A DNA stretch of 64,000 nt from Ceratotherium simum simum (GCF_000283155.1 NW_004454177.1:6721382-6785381); one strand, 5' to 3'; counted from the first letter of the stretch, positions 1 to 12,474 are shown. Translations and numbers: made by a program. The notes: a model not told the origin generated them from the sequence alone.

Positions 1-150
1 TTTTTTGTTGTTTAGATGCATGAGTTCTTTATATATTTTGGAGATTAAGCCCTTATGAGATGTATGATTGGCAAATATCTTCTCCCAATTGTTAAGCTGT
101 CTTTTTGTTTTGTTGATGGTTTCCTTTGCTGTGCAGACAAGAAGTATTTT
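1..150 (-). mobile_element. L1 ORF2 3'-part fragment
   Basis: Read on the minus strand this is the end portion of LINE-1 ORF2, around the 'GGGAGAAAATATTTGCAAATC' type segment (here diverged). It is cut off by the window edge, and similarity stops near 150. It is an old, non-coding copy. Confidence 0.75.
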
Positions 151-649
151 AAATGAAGCAGGTTCTGACTTGTTAAATTTGATAGGCTGAAGTTCCTGCC
201 ATTCTCTCTGGACATGTACCTCACAGATCTTTTTTAAGAGATAGTGAGAGAGAGAAGTCTGTCTCATAATGAATTACAAGGAAAATTTTAATAGACCTTT
301 TATCTGTAAGAGTATTTTTATCAATTTTTAAAGGTATATCAATCTAGGTTTTCATCTAAGTGTCAAAAATATGATTTTCACCGATGACATACTTATTTTT
401 TCCACATTTGTGTAAAAAGCCTTTTGGTTTTTCTCATATTAATATGTGTGTTTGTGGTGTAAAAATCCTAACATGTATAGAAATGGTACCACCAAGATGG
501 TAGCCATTCTGAACCATTATTCTTTGGCAGACTGAGCTATGTGTATTTTTTAAAAATAAATCATACTGCCATATCTGAATAAGATTTTAATCTTATTTAA
601 ATAAATGTATGAGAGGTGGGGAGAAATCATAAGATTTGTCTGATGGCAG
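151..649. other. unique DNA, nothing recognised
   Basis: AT-rich sequence without a repeat or exon that I can identify. Confidence 0.5.
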
Positions 650-745
650 GTAACATACAGTGAATCTTACTGTCTGCCAGGCACTGTCATCAGTGTTTTA
701 TATCCATCATCCCACCTAATCCTCACAACACACTTAATCATTTGA
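650..745 (-). mobile_element. MIR SINE fragment
   Basis: The stretch 'ctgccaggcactgtcat' followed by 'cctaatcctcacaacac' matches the central-to-3' part of MIR on the minus strand. It is partial and heavily diverged, and is followed by a 13-base A run. Confidence 0.6.
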
Positions 746-799
746 CTAAAAAAAAAAAAATCAGCATAACATGGATGTTCTCAGTGACTACCATCTTTT

Positions 800-1707
800 C
801 GTAAACTATTTTAATGCAACAAACATTTATTGAGTTCCAATAAATGAACCCAGCTGGGTGCTTTAGAGCAGTTATCTTCAAACTGGAGTACACATCTAAA
901 GGTATCTGGGCTGGATAGTTTTAAGAGAATCAATTTCCTGGTTCTCAACATTCATTTATATTCTTTCCTGAAATTGATTTGTCTGAAGGCAACACTGGCA
1001 TTCTCCTTTCCTATCTTCCCTTTAGTCCCAGCTTTTCTTACAGTTGACAAAAGAAAAGCCATACCTTGCACTCATCTTCAATCTTGCCGTTGTACAGTAT
1101 AAAATCTGAGGTATAAAATCCTCCAGAGTTCCAACAAAGGGATAGTGGAAGCACCGGCACCAAGTGTGAAACTTTCTCTATCAAGGTTTATACCTTCTCC
1201 GTACATCTTGTTAAGAGCTGCATCTCCAAAAAAGGAAATTACGTTTTATGTTTAGTTGTCAAAATTTGTAATATATTTGCATTGTTTTCATCAGTTGTGT
1301 ACTACTAATAACACCAACAGGAACTCAATCCAGAAGAAATACTTTAAATAAATAAAAAGTAATTAACATGCTTATTTTTGTTACAGGAAAGTATGATAAC
1401 AGAAATTATGTTAAAATATTATGGAAGAAAAAGAATCAAATATAATTTCAAGAAGAAAAAGAAGTAATATAACATTTCATATAGGAAATTATATAATTTT
1501 AAAATGGAGGATGGTGGGTATCAAATTGCTCAGGTGTTTAGATTTCATTGGAGGCATTTAAATTAGTGATGTAATTGTTTTATTTTTTTCGATGTCGGTT
1601 TTGAATCGGCAAATATTGATCTATAAAGGAAAGTACAGCCTTTGCAATGATTTAAACTTTTGATGAAAAATTTCCCCCCAATTTTGTTTTAGGGGGTATA
1701 TGAGCAA
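800..1707. other. mostly unique DNA
   Basis: A possible L2 3'-end trace ('acaaacatttattgag') lies near 820-840 on the minus strand. Nothing else is recognisable and there is no exon-like open frame. Confidence 0.4.
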
Positions 1708-1985
1708 AACTTATTTTTTAATAAGTATGGTTGATATATTAGTTTCAGGTTTCAGGTGTATAACATAGTGATTCAACATTTGTATATACATTATGAAATG
1801 ATCACCACTGTGAGTCTAGTAAACATCTGTTACCGTACAAAGTTGTTACAGTGTTATTGACTGTATTCCTAATGCTGGACGTTACATCCCCATGACTTAT
1901 TTATTTTATAACTGGAAGTTTGTACCTCTTAATCCCCTTTACCTATTTTGCCCATCCCCCTACTGCCCTCCCCTCTGAGCAAACT
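1708..1985 (-). mobile_element. L1 3'-UTR fragment
   Basis: The order 'agtttcaggtgtataacat', 'gaaatgatcaccac', 'tacatccccatgacttattt' and 'aactggaagtttgtacct' is that of the antisense 3' end of mammalian L1 elements. Non-coding. Confidence 0.75.
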
Positions 1986-2334
1986 TTTTGAAGAATAATG
2001 CTCTAAAGGATAAAGAGATTGAGAAGAAACTATTTCTGCCCTCCAGAAGCTTCGTAGTTGAATGATGGAGCGGGGACATATACACGTAATTTGGCTTTAA
2101 TAAAGCCTTTATTGGGTCATATTTTGCTGCTTATTTAACGTGGGCATTGTGCCTCGGTGTTGCATCATGCTTGTTCAAGTGACCCTTGAATAGTGATTTA
2201 GCTGATGTTCTCTGTTTCCGCATCGGCTATTGTGCAGAACAGAGAGGGACTGTATCTTTTGAAAGACAGATGGAAGGGAAAAATGCCCACTGCACTAACC
2301 ACTGGTGAATAGTAGGGCTTTCTCTGGTTGTCTA

Positions 2335-2515
2335 GTTACTGTGGTCATAAAGAACGTGAGACTGGGAGTCAGGAGAAACTAGTTCTTATCCTGACTCTAC
2401 CACAGGCCATGTGACCTTGGCCAAATCACTTAACACATTTGAACTCTAGTTTCCTCATATAAAAAAAGTTTAAACTGGGTGATCTTTTAGCTCCAAAATT
2501 TAGAATCCATCAATT
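2335..2515 (+). mobile_element. MIR SINE
   Basis: MIR order on the plus strand: 'gactgggagtcaggag', 'catgtgaccttggccaaat', 'cacttaac' and 'tagtttcctcat'. Ancient and diverged, no TSD visible. Confidence 0.75.
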
Positions 2516-2519
2516 GAAT

Positions 2520-4279
2520 TCATACATTTTTTACACAGTGCATTAGTTTTGGAAGTGATAGACGTAGCAAAGTTTAAGAAATAGATGCCAAAATAATGGA
2601 GCAGGTTACTTGCTTAATGTAATGTTGTGGAGAAGAATAGCTTACTCCTCGTTATTTATCTGAAGTATGATTGAGACAATCTCTTATACAGCCTGTCAGA
2701 ACTGTTGTGGGTCTGACCACTGCCCTTTTTATTTAAAAAAAAAAAAAAAAAGGGAGAATTTCCCCCAGTTTTTGAGAATTAGAACAAATTCTACATAGGA
2801 TTGGTAACTGAGAATCCCAATTTTAGCTTCATGCCAGTGCCTTTAGTGAAAGCCACATTTTCGTAATGTTCTAGAAGAATATTAAAATGGATTATGGATT
2901 ACTGACAGCTCCAGGCTTTGCCCTTTATAGGTCAGAGGCGGAAACCAGTAGAGCAATTACTGTTCACTCTTGTCATGGACTAGGCCTCTTAGGTTCTTTA
3001 TGGAGCCAAAGTGAAACGCTCTGGAACAGTTCCACTAGAATGGCTTTCCTGGGGGCTTATGAGGCTTACATTCTGAAACCAATACTCTTGTAGTACAGGA
3101 ATAACTACAAACTGATGTGGAATTAGGAGGCCGTAGAGGGGAGATGTCATATGCAGCTCTCATTCTCAAAAGTCCCTTGGCTAGTGAACAGAGATTTTTC
3201 CCGTCGGTAAGCAGATATTTGGTTATATATTGACAGCCCTCTCTAAACAACTTTTAGAATAGAAGACTCTGCTTCCGTTTCGTGCCTTTGGAGGCTGAGA
3301 AGGATATTGAATTAGCTTGTGGTAGTTTAACATATACAAATATTCTCTGTTTAATTCCTGTCACCAGTCTCCATCTCTTATGTTTGTTCTTGAACATTGT
3401 TTGTGGCCAATAAAGATTACTGAATGAATTTTTACGGCTGATTTGCAGAAGTTATTGTCCTTTCATTATTAGCTTCAATGTTGGATAGTTTGACTGATTT
3501 GTCTTGTTTAGGTAGATACTTAGATTGGACCCTAAAGGTTTTGACTTCCTTTTTTTTTTTTTTGGCAGTACAAAATGTGGGGTGAAGAGGTCTGTCTTTA
3601 AAGTGACCAGGCTTGGTGCCTTTTGATGCTGAAGAGGGAAACACTATTTCCTGGCAGACGTCATTGTGTTTTGTATCATCAGATCTCTAAGTCAGCAGTT
3701 TACTTTTTGTTTAGTAGTATGTCTTGGCTTGTCTGAATGAGTCATAATTAAAATATAGTCACTGGGACTCATTTTGTCTAAAGAGGAGTTACAGAGATAC
3801 TGTGCCTTGCCATGTATAGAATTAGAATGGTACCGGTCTGCTGTGATCACTGAGATAGGTTTTTATAAATACTAAACTGCTTTGGAAGAATTCTAATAAG
3901 TTTCTTTATCACTAACCAAGAAAAAAAAAAGTCTAGAAAGTAAAAATAAATAGAAAATTAAGTAAAAATAATGATTATTAGAGTTGAAATCTGAAAATTT
4001 TCCTTTCATCTACTTGAGTTTTTATATTTATTATGTGAAAATGAAACGATTACTTTGTTTTCCTTGAAAAGATTCAAGGAGTAGAACAGTTTAAAAAACA
4101 ATTTTGGCATTCCTTTTGTTCATTGACCAAAACATTGTCGGGAACACCACCTCCGGGCTTCTGATGTGGCTTCTGATCCATGTCAATAAGTAATACTGCT
4201 CAAGTTTGCTGTGGTCATTTGACATAAGGATTTTATTGAGCTAGAACTGTACTAGGGCAGTAGCAATAGCCTTCAAGTC
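2520..4279. other. unique DNA
   Basis: Contains A- or T-runs near 2736-2752 and 3549-3563 and an AATAAA near 3410. The open frames here are short and show no family similarity. I see no gene. Confidence 0.5.
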
Positions 4280-4650
4280 AGTAAAAATGAATTAAGAACT
4301 TACAGGCCAGGCACTGCACTAGATGCGGAGGATGCAAAGGTGAATAAAACATTATTTATGCTGTGTCTTGTCCCACAAAGGATTTGAAGTGGCTGACAGG
4401 AAGTAAATATAATAACATTGTAAAATGTAACTAAGTTCTGAACCAGGGAAAATCGAAATTAAATTTGGAGGCTCAGATATGGTTGAATAATAAGACGTGG
4501 GCCCTATGTCTGAGAAGCTCCGTTTAATGTCCCTCCTGGTGGTGACGTGGTGCTGAAGCTGAGCTTTATGTTCGAGCTGTGTTAAGGCGTGGTTAATACA
4601 CTTAGCAGGATTGTGAAGAGTTCAGGCATTTTTGGGGAACGCCCATGAAA
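4280..4650 (-). mobile_element. L2 LINE 3' portion
   Basis: 'ggccaggcactgcactaga' followed by 'gcaaaggtgaataaaac' is the antisense L2 3' end. 'ctcctggtggtgacgtggtgctgaagctgagc' type sequence follows in the expected L2 order. Diverged. Confidence 0.5.
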
Positions 4651-4740
4651 ATGTCATCTGGAGTTGCTTTTGTAAGTGGTAGTGCTTTTGCTGTTTAGTT
4701 ATATGAGTTGACTATCAGATGGATTTCAGTATAATTTTTT

Positions 4741-4952
4741 TTTTTTTTTAAGATTTTATTTATTTTATTTTTTCCCCCCAAAGCCCCAGTAGATAGTTGT
4801 ATGTCATAGCTGCACGTCCTTCTAGTTGCTGTATGTGGGACTCGGCCTCAGGATGGACGGAGAAGTGGTGCCTCGATGCGCACCCGGGATCCGAACCCGG
4901 GCCACCAGCATTGCAGCGCGCGCACTTAACCACCAAGCCACAGGGCCGGCCC
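4741..4952 (-). mobile_element. ERE SINE (class I)
   Basis: Full-length tRNA-derived SINE on the minus strand with the GGCCGGCCC 5' end at 4952, the B box, the 'CAACTA...GGGGCTTTGGGG' body and an A-rich tail. A perfect 15-bp TSD, tcagtataatttttt, lies at 4726-4740 and 4953-4967. Confidence 0.97.
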
Positions 4953-4967
4953 TCAGTATAATTTTTT

Positions 4968-6930
4968 GATGTTATTTAAACTTCATCGTATGGGGGGACA
5001 GTCAAAGTACCCAGGCTGAGGAGCTAAGAACTGATGTTTCACTTTATTTTTATATGGTGATGGGTTTTTGTTGACATGATAAATATAGATTTAATGTTGA
5101 GATGGAAAGAGTAGAAGAAGTGAGTAGAAGTTTAGAAACTGTTCTATTTCCCTTCTTTCTATTTTTCTTTTAGTTATTACACTTTCCCCTTCCTTCGTTG
5201 CTAAAGTTGTTTCATGGCATCTTGGGAGGCAGAGTGTGATGCTTTTTGCTGAATCGAAAACTACTGTGTTTCTCCAATTTCATAGGTTAGGGAAACTCTG
5301 ATCAAGTAAATAATTTGTAATTTGAATATAGAGGCGGTTTTGGTGACTCATGTGGGCATATCTTGGTTTTAAACAGGAAAAAAAGATTTGCTGTTCTAAG
5401 GGGATATAGAAACACAATTTTATGACAGTAGCTTTAGATTTTCATTGGTTCAACAAATATCATTGTTGCACAATACATAATCTTCCAAGATGGTAGCTAA
5501 CTACATAACTGCTAACTGGTAGTAACTGCATAATTACACCAACACTTATGTGCCTTATAGAATTTGGCAGCTACTAAGTAAACAGTTTTTTTACTTATCT
5601 TAACTAGCTAAGTTATGTGCCATCATTGAATGGGTCTTATATTTTCCTTCATGCTGCTGCACTCCACATTTTTAGTTGAACAGAGAAAGATATTAATTAT
5701 TGTAAAAGAGGGCTTGCTCTTATAGCATTTTAGCCAATTGGCTTTCCTTAATTAGGATGGTTACTCATATTTAGATGAAATCCAACTTGGGAAGAAATCA
5801 CAATGAAGTACTTAATTAAAAACATTCAGGTAGTCATTATGGAGGAAAGCCTCCTAGAAGGTAAAATATTTCAAGATTGTTTTAAAGTTTATCCTCATTG
5901 TTTTCATTCATCCTTATGTGTGTTAACTGTACAAAGGTTTCTGGTTGTGGTACTGATGTTTTGGCAAGGGCCTGTGTTGTGTCTCAAGAGCTTCTGAGGC
6001 AGGTACTGACTTAAAAACCAGATACATGTAGATGCGCACCAAGACACCACTCTATCCTTCAAGACCATCTGTGTTTCTTTTCTGACCTGTAAGTTGTTTG
6101 CTAGTGTATTTCACATTTCAGCCAATAGAATCTAAAGAATGCAAATGGGAACATAGAGAACCTGTCTGTGAACAGGTTTCACTTTTAGGAGATTGAAATA
6201 GCTGTTGAGAGCACTGTGGGTTTAGTGGGAAGGAGTGCTTTGGTGGATGGGCAGTGTCTACTATGGGTCAGATTGGGGGAACTGTAGCACGTACTCCTTC
6301 TATCTGTCGTCTCTGGTGTCACTTATTAGGAGTTGAACACATTCTCTGGTCATAATGAGAGTCCACATGCTCTAGATAATAATTTGAACAGGGAGCTGGG
6401 AGAAATAAAGAGGTCAGAGGTATATATGACAAAAGTGAGCCAGTAAAAGGACAATCACATAAGGATGGAAGAATATAAAATGTTGAATTGGAAAGAAAAA
6501 GATTAAAAAGACATGGAAAAAAGAGTAAGAATAAACAGGCTCTACCAGTTTTCATTTTTTGATTAGGAAAGGAAAATATATCCCTATATGAAATTCTTGG
6601 GCCAGTTTGGGCGATGAAATTAGGGGTTGATTCAAGTTGTGTTGTTGTCAGAGTATAGTCTTAAAATTTTTGTTGTTCTCAAGGTAGAAAACAAAGTATG
6701 ATACTTACTCATGGTACTCCTTTAGTTGGTTTATTTGCCACTTAGGATAAAACAAAATAAGGGAGGCTTCCAGAGTAGTGTGTAATTTTGGAAAAGTCTT
6801 TCTGAAAAATGATTATAGGGCTATAAGATGTCTCCTCTCTCTTTTCATGTGAGATCACAGCCTATTTTTCCAGATATTTTAGTATCAAAGTTTCCAAGAA
6901 TGAGATCTGTGGAACACTAGTGTCCCTCAA
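4968..6930. other. unique DNA
   Basis: No repeat recognised with confidence and no coding exon. Open frames at 5803-5997 and 6319-6555 (minus) have no recognisable product and are likely chance. Confidence 0.45.
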
Positions 6931-6934
6931 TGTT

Positions 6935-7028
6935 TGAATATATGTTCTAGGAGGAAAAGGATCCTAAAGCAAGTTTGGGAACTGATAGGTGCACAGTGAG
7001 TATTTGAGTGAATGAACAAATGAATGAA
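6935..7028 (+). mobile_element. L2 3'-end fragment, tentative
   Basis: 'ataggtgcacagtgagtatt' followed by 'gaatgaacaaatgaatga' resembles the L2 3' terminus with its TGAATGAA-type tail. Confidence 0.35.
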
Positions 7029-7269
7029 AGAGCAAGTGAGGCTTTGGAAAAGAGCCCCATCACCTGTAGCTCAAGGTTGTAAGTTACTTTCCTTTTCGAA
7101 GTTGATATTTATCTAGCCATGTGATAAGTTCTAAATGACTAAGAAAATTAGCAGGAGTTAGGTGGGTCATGGAAGTGGTAGAGGTGGGTGTGTGGGGAGA
7201 TGCAGGATGTTGTGTGTAGTCAAGAAGGTTGATTGCTACACTTGAAACTGCTGCTTTCCTTGTTGAGGG

Positions 7270-7492
7270 ATAGTGGTGAGCCCAGGCTTTTGGAGTCCAA
7301 AAACCTGGATGGGAGTTTCAGCTTCCCCATTTATTAGCAGTTTGGGCAAGTTTCTTAACTGTTATAAACCTCTGTTTTCTCCTCTGTAAAATGACATAGC
7401 TACTTCATTAGTATCTTCGTGAGGATTAAATCATGGAAGGCACTCAGCATGGTGCCCAGAATGTATTAAGTGCTCAACAAATGTTACTTATG
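7270..7492 (+). mobile_element. MIR SINE
   Basis: MIR order is clear: 'gggcaagtttcttaac', 'ctgtaaaatgacatag', 'gtgaggattaaat', 'gtgcccagaatgtattaag' and 'tgctcaacaaatgtta'. Nearly full-length, diverged. Confidence 0.85.
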
Positions 7493-8703
7493 GGACAACA
7501 GGTTTGACTTAATGTAAAATTAGCTGCTATCCCTTTTCAAAAAAATATGGCCCTTTGAACTTGAACCTTCAGATTTTAGTCTGTTAGAGTATTAAATAGA
7601 TCTATTTTTTATGATTTTCTTCCCCTCTACTTCACATTATTTTATCTTCTAATTTGGGGAAGATAGTAGTCCAACATTCAGTTTATTTGTTTTCTATTTC
7701 ATGGCAAATAAGTGAGCACTAGATTAGGAGCTCAAAGCACTAGGTTCCAACAGTTTCTTATTCAGTCTGTTTACTTTCGTAGGTGATGTTGGCTCTGTGA
7801 CTTAGCTTGTGGCTCTAGTCACTGATCAGAGATTTTCAGTGCTTTCATCGCCTGTTCTGGTAAATGTAAATATCTCATGCCTTATTGCCGTTTGTAATAT
7901 TTTGACATAGTTACAAAATTGCTTTATTTTTAAAATAAAAATATTATCTTTAAATAAAAAAGTATCTAAACTAAACAATTATCATTGTTTATATAACAAT
8001 GATATGTATACAAATATATTTACATATATATACAGCAAATAACAATTGAGGAGAACAGAAAGCATTTCTATTTATGCTTTGCAGTAAGAATTCTAGTGTA
8101 CATTGCACCATATATGCACTGCAAATATGGTACGTTAATAGTAAGTCTGTCATAAACTGAGTTTGTTCTGAATATTTTCTCATTGCTAAGCTTTATTTTT
8201 GGTGTTTGCAATGTAAAGATAATGGCACCTATTTATCTGTAAGGTTTATTTTATTAATTATGCTTTTTCTTTTAAATTGCACCCTCAAGAGTCAGATTCT
8301 TGCCTTTCTGTGCTGGGAATTGCTGGAGCCTTAATGTAGAGCTGAGGTGAATCTGATCTGAGAGATCCTGCATAAATGTGGGATAATTCGAAGAATCTTA
8401 GTTTTGATTCATCTATAGGGAAAAAATGGGAGATTATTAGCAAAGATAAGAAGAGTGGAGAGGCATTGCAAATAAAGAATCTTGTAGTAATTTATTCTAG
8501 ACTAGATCCAGGGGTGTGTTGATTTGGCTATAAATTATTAAAGTTGCTATTCTGTGAAATTTTCTTTGAGTAGTTCTTTGTTTGATTGAGCAGGTTCAGA
8601 TGAGGCTGAGAAAACAGGAAGATTGTGCTTAGAAGGGGGGAAGGTTGTCTTTAGGCCAAGACAGGTCAGTAATCTTATAGGAAGAGTCCCCAGACAGGAC
8701 ATT
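7493..8703. other. unique DNA
   Basis: AT-rich. A MIR-like trace may lie at about 7715-7830 but is too weak to call. No exon seen. Confidence 0.4.
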
Positions 8704-8746
8704 TCTGCTTGCTTGCTTGCTTGCTTTATTTATTTATTTATTTATT
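8704..8746. repeat. (CTTG)n / (TTTA)n microsatellite
   Basis: About five CTTG units run into about six TTTA units, at the A-rich tail (T-rich on this strand) of the following ERE. Compound microsatellites are common at SINE tails and are likely length-variable. Confidence 0.9.
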
Positions 8747-8943
8747 TTTTTTTTTTCTTTCCTTCCCCCCAAAGCCCCAGTAGATAGTTGTATGTCATAG
8801 CTGCACATCCTTCTAGTTGATGTATGTGGGACGCGGCCTCAGCGTGGCCGGAGAAGCGGTGCGTCAGTGCGCGCCCGGGGTCCGAACCCGGGCTGCCAGC
8901 AGCGGAGCACGCGCACTTAACCGCTAAGCCACGGGGCCGGCCC
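8711..8943 (-). mobile_element. ERE SINE (class I)
   Basis: 5' end GGCCGGCCC at 8943; A and B boxes retained (the B box is gttcggacc, minus strand). A short TSD, tctgctt, lies at 8704-8710 and 8944-8950. The tail has expanded into a microsatellite. Confidence 0.95.
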
Positions 8944-8950
8944 TCTGCTT

Positions 8951-9649
8951 TTAAAAATATTGTCTGATATGTAAATTCACATATCTGACATAAATTATTC
9001 TGGCTAAGGTTGCCGCTTTCTTTTGATTTAGAAATAAGACAACATAGGTCTCTGCCCAAAAACATACAACAAAAAAGAGAAATCATAACACTTCTCAGAA
9101 CTTCTTAAGTGGTATGATTTCTTGATGCATTCAGCATTTGAAAAACTGTGTGAAAACAGAGGAAAGGTGTTTAGCATAGGAATTAACTTGTTTCTTGGCA
9201 AGGAATCCAGGCAGCCTTTGAATCACTGGCTCTGTGGTGGTTCTGTTGTTTCTCGTGCATGTGTTTTTTTCCTTCTGCTTGATTGTCATCTCTTTTACAA
9301 TTTCTGCCTCGGAAGATGTCTCTTTATCTAGGGCAATTACCTTGCTCACACAGGAGGCAAATTCAAAGAAGTAGTTGTTTTGTTTAACCAGAACTTCCAT
9401 TTACAACTGGTCCTAAGCTGAGTCATTAAGGTTTGTCCTATCCAGCTTAGGTCTTGAGGCTTGCTTGCTTTATTATTTGGGAGTGGCAGGAACCTAGAAT
9501 TCGGTTACATTTCTTTTCCATCGTTATTCATGTTAGTTGCTTAATGCTAATAAGAGGTGTCAGATCCACATCCTTCTTCCAATGTAGCCTCCTTCAACAG
9601 AATCAGGACTGTGAGGACAGGAGTACAAGTGTAGGGCCTGAGCGCCCTT
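8951..9649. other. unique DNA
   Basis: Overlapping open frames on both strands (9122-9331, 9131-9400) look like chance and have no family resemblance. Nothing else recognised. Confidence 0.45.
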
Positions 9650-9915
9650 CCTCATTCTAAGTACTTCCGCCCATTCCTGACAGCCAGGTTTAAATGCTTC
9701 TCAGCCTTAGGGAGGCTTTCTCAGCTTAGTCTGGCCCAGGTGATCATTCCCTCCTTTGAACTCAGATAGCCAAATTGTCTCTGAGTCATGAAGCAATTAA
9801 TGTTGTTTTGCTTTGTGATATCTCTTTTAGTTGACTTTTATTGTTAATGTTAAGCTGCTTGAGGACAAGGGCTATTGTTAATTTATCATTCCCTATACTT
9901 TTTACAGTGACTCGA
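9650..9915 (+). mobile_element. L2 LINE 3' portion
   Basis: 'aggtttaaatgcttctcag...agggaggctttctcagc' followed by 'aagctgcttgaggacaagggc' follows the L2 3' order on the plus strand (end of ORF2, then the 'AAGCTCC..GAGGGCAGGG' 3' end). Confidence 0.6.
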
Positions 9916-10362
9916 TTTTTCCCTGGATTTACGTTGGGAAGTTTTCTTGCCTCCCAAATGACAAGAAGATCATTTAGAACATTTCATAAGAACTCACAGG
10001 ATCTTTTAGATTTTTCGGGCCCTGCTGTGTGTGCCTATGGCCTTGATACAAGCAGTTTTTTCCCTTGCAACAGACACAACCAAGTTTCTGGGAAAGACCA
10101 GGCACCACAGTCTTCCTAGATTAATACTTACCTTGAGTAGTTTTTTTATTTGGAGAGAAATTAACGGTATCCTTTACTTAGGCTTAATTTTTACCACCAA
10201 ATATTTTAAAGATGGAAACAAATGATGTACAATACTTAGCTACGGTGGCAGGTAAATAAGCAAACATTTAAAATTAAGATCTTGCATGACTAGTTAATAT
10301 TGTATAAAACAGTCTAATTTTGCGGCACCCACTCTGTAACATTAGAAATGAATGACTTGATT

Positions 10363-10659
10363 TTTTTTTTTTTTTGTGAGGAAGATCAGCCCTGAGCTAA
10401 CATCCATGCTAATCCTCTTTTTGCTGAGGAAGACTGGCTCTGAGCTAACATCTATTGCCAATCCTCCTCCTTTTTTTTTTCCCCCCAAAGCCCCAGTAGA
10501 TAGTTGTATGTCATAGTTGCACATCCTTCTAGTTGCTGTATGTGGGACTTGGCTTCAGCATGGCCAGAGAAGCCGTGCGTCGGTGCGCGCCACGATCCGA
10601 ACCCCGGGCTGCCAGTAGTGGAGCGTGCGCACTTAACTGCTACACCACGGGGCCGGCCC
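10363..10659 (-). mobile_element. ERE SINE (class II)
   Basis: Head GGCCGGCCC at 10659, class I body, then two GATGTTAGCTCAG-type modules before the A tail. TSD tgaatgacttgatt at 10349-10362 and 10660-10673 with one mismatch. A short open frame within it is an accident. Confidence 0.96.
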
Positions 10660-10673
10660 TGAATGACCTGATT

Positions 10674-11109
10674 GATATGGTGCTCTGAGTTTCCTTTAAG
10701 GGATCTATTTCTTAATGAATTAGGGGTTTCAACTTTAAAAGGAAACTGCGTATTTTTATATAATATCCCAACTTTCATCAGAGTTATTTTGTGTTTTTCA
10801 TTGCCCTACTGGAAGCCCTAACTATTTTTCCAAAGAGTCATTTAATATATTTTCCACACTGACTTTGGCTTGGTGGCATGTAACAATTCTGGAGGAACTA
10901 ATGATATGCTAATACAAGTTGCCTGTGTTGGAATAATGACAATAAATATGTCAATTTTTGTTTGGAGAGAAAAGTCTAAAATTCTACTTTAAAGGAGCTA
11001 TTCTGATCTCCTGAGAGGATATATTTAGATCTCCTTTTTTTTTTCTCTAACGAATTCTGGGGAAAATACAAACCTTGAGTTATTTCCTAAAATATTTCCC
11101 GTGATGATT
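10674..11109. other. unique DNA
   Basis: AT-rich, nothing recognised. Confidence 0.5.
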
Positions 11110-11120
11110 ACTACCTTAGG

Positions 11121-11406
11121 TGTTTTTTTTGTGTGTGTGTGTGAGGAAGATCAGCCTTGAGCTAATATCCGTGCCAATCCTCCTCTTTTTGCTGAGGAAG
11201 ACCGGCTCTGAGCTAACATCTATTGCCAATCCTCCTCCTTTTTTCCCCCAAAGCCCCAGTAGATAGTTGTACGTCTTAGTTGCACATCCTTCTAGTTGCT
11301 GTATGTGGGACGTGGCCTCAGCATGGCCAGAGAAGCGGTGCGTCGGTGCGTGCCCGGGATCCGAACCCGGGCCACCAGTATCGGGCCACAGCCACAGGGC
11401 CGGCCC
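11121..11406 (-). mobile_element. ERE SINE (class II), head deleted
   Basis: Body, two tail modules and a (GT)n stretch are present. In the head, about 25 bases between 'ccaccagta' and 'gccacagggccggccc' are missing, removing most of the pol III A box while the B box remains. TSD actaccttagg at 11110-11120 and 11407-11417. Confidence 0.95.
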
Positions 11407-11419
11407 ACTACCTTAGGTT

Positions 11420-12140
11420 TTAAGGCTTCTTTCTTCAGGAGCTGACTCTTCTATAAGCACAGTCAGAATGCAGACTCTTCTTTAAGTAGAGTCAGCGTGG
11501 GCCTTCCAAAGGCTCATGAACCTATGAATTTGTATGAGCCCACGAACCTATGAATTATCTCCATAGCATCTATATTTCCACATTTTCTTTTGTTATGGTT
11601 ATTTTTTTCTGAGCACTTTTTGCAAAATATCTCCATACTACAATATCTCAACTTTTAGGAAAACACAACTTACATATTCTTTATGTTATTATGAGAAACA
11701 ATTTATTACTTACATTGTTATTTTTAAAAATTTTATTTCCTGTTTCTATCTTGTACAAAAAGAACAGATCTTGGATTTTAGGGAAGTATAGATGTATCCT
11801 ATGCATTGGGTCATGGAAGAACTTTTATTTTGCTTTAATTTAAAAAAATTTTTAAATTGTGGTAAAATATATATAACGTTTTAATTTTGCGTTTTTTCTT
11901 TACTGTTTCTGTTCTCACTGAAAACAGTTCTCTTGTTTCTCAGCCTCACACACCTTACTCACTAGGATATTTTATTATTCATAGAGAGGAAAAGAATTCA
12001 TTGTCTTTTTTTTTTTCAAAACATTTTTTGAAATATTTTTATTCTTGAAAACAAGTTCACCTGAGAGCATCCAGTTTTGAGCTTGAGTGAATCAGCACTG
12101 TTGTCTGTATTAGATATTTTAAAAATTGAGGGTTAAGACC
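11420..12140. other. unique DNA with a short L1-like trace
   Basis: 'aaattgtggtaaaatatatataac' type sequence at about 11848-11880 resembles an antisense old L1 3' UTR. The rest is not recognised. Confidence 0.4.
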
Positions 12141-12146
12141 ACTTCT

Positions 12147-12173
12147 TATTAGGTTGGTTTCTCCAACCTAATA
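12147..12173. repeat. Perfect 11-bp inverted repeat, mariner-end-like
   Basis: The arms tattaggttgg (12147-12157) and ccaacctaata (12163-12173) are separated by 5 bases. TTAGGTTGG/CCAACCTAA are the outer bases of the Hsmar1/MADE1-type mariner terminal repeat, and TA flanks both sides as mariners require. It could be an internally deleted remnant or chance. Confidence 0.4.
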
Positions 12174-12474
12174 TAAATAACGTTTTATAGCCAAAATTTG
12201 TGTCCTGAGCTCTTTGACCTAGTCTGAGGTTTTGCAAATGAAATTGTCTGTAACCTCAATAAGTGTGAAACTGAAAAAAGTGGAATTTTTAGTATAATTC
12301 TATTTTGTAAGTTTATTAAATTTTTAAGAAAGTTGTGTTTGATGAGCTCTAAGGAGCGCTAGGTTATTTTTGTGTTTTGTTTTGGTTGTACAGTATCAAA
12401 AACATCCTTGTTTACATGGAAAAGTCCTTGTAAGTGGTAACAATTTTTTAAAACACCTTGCCTAACAACGACAA

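Noticed and set aside
8742..9086. 114-codon minus-strand frame
   Set aside because: Its second half is the ERE at 8711-8943 translated (ending in a lysine run from the tail). No gene.
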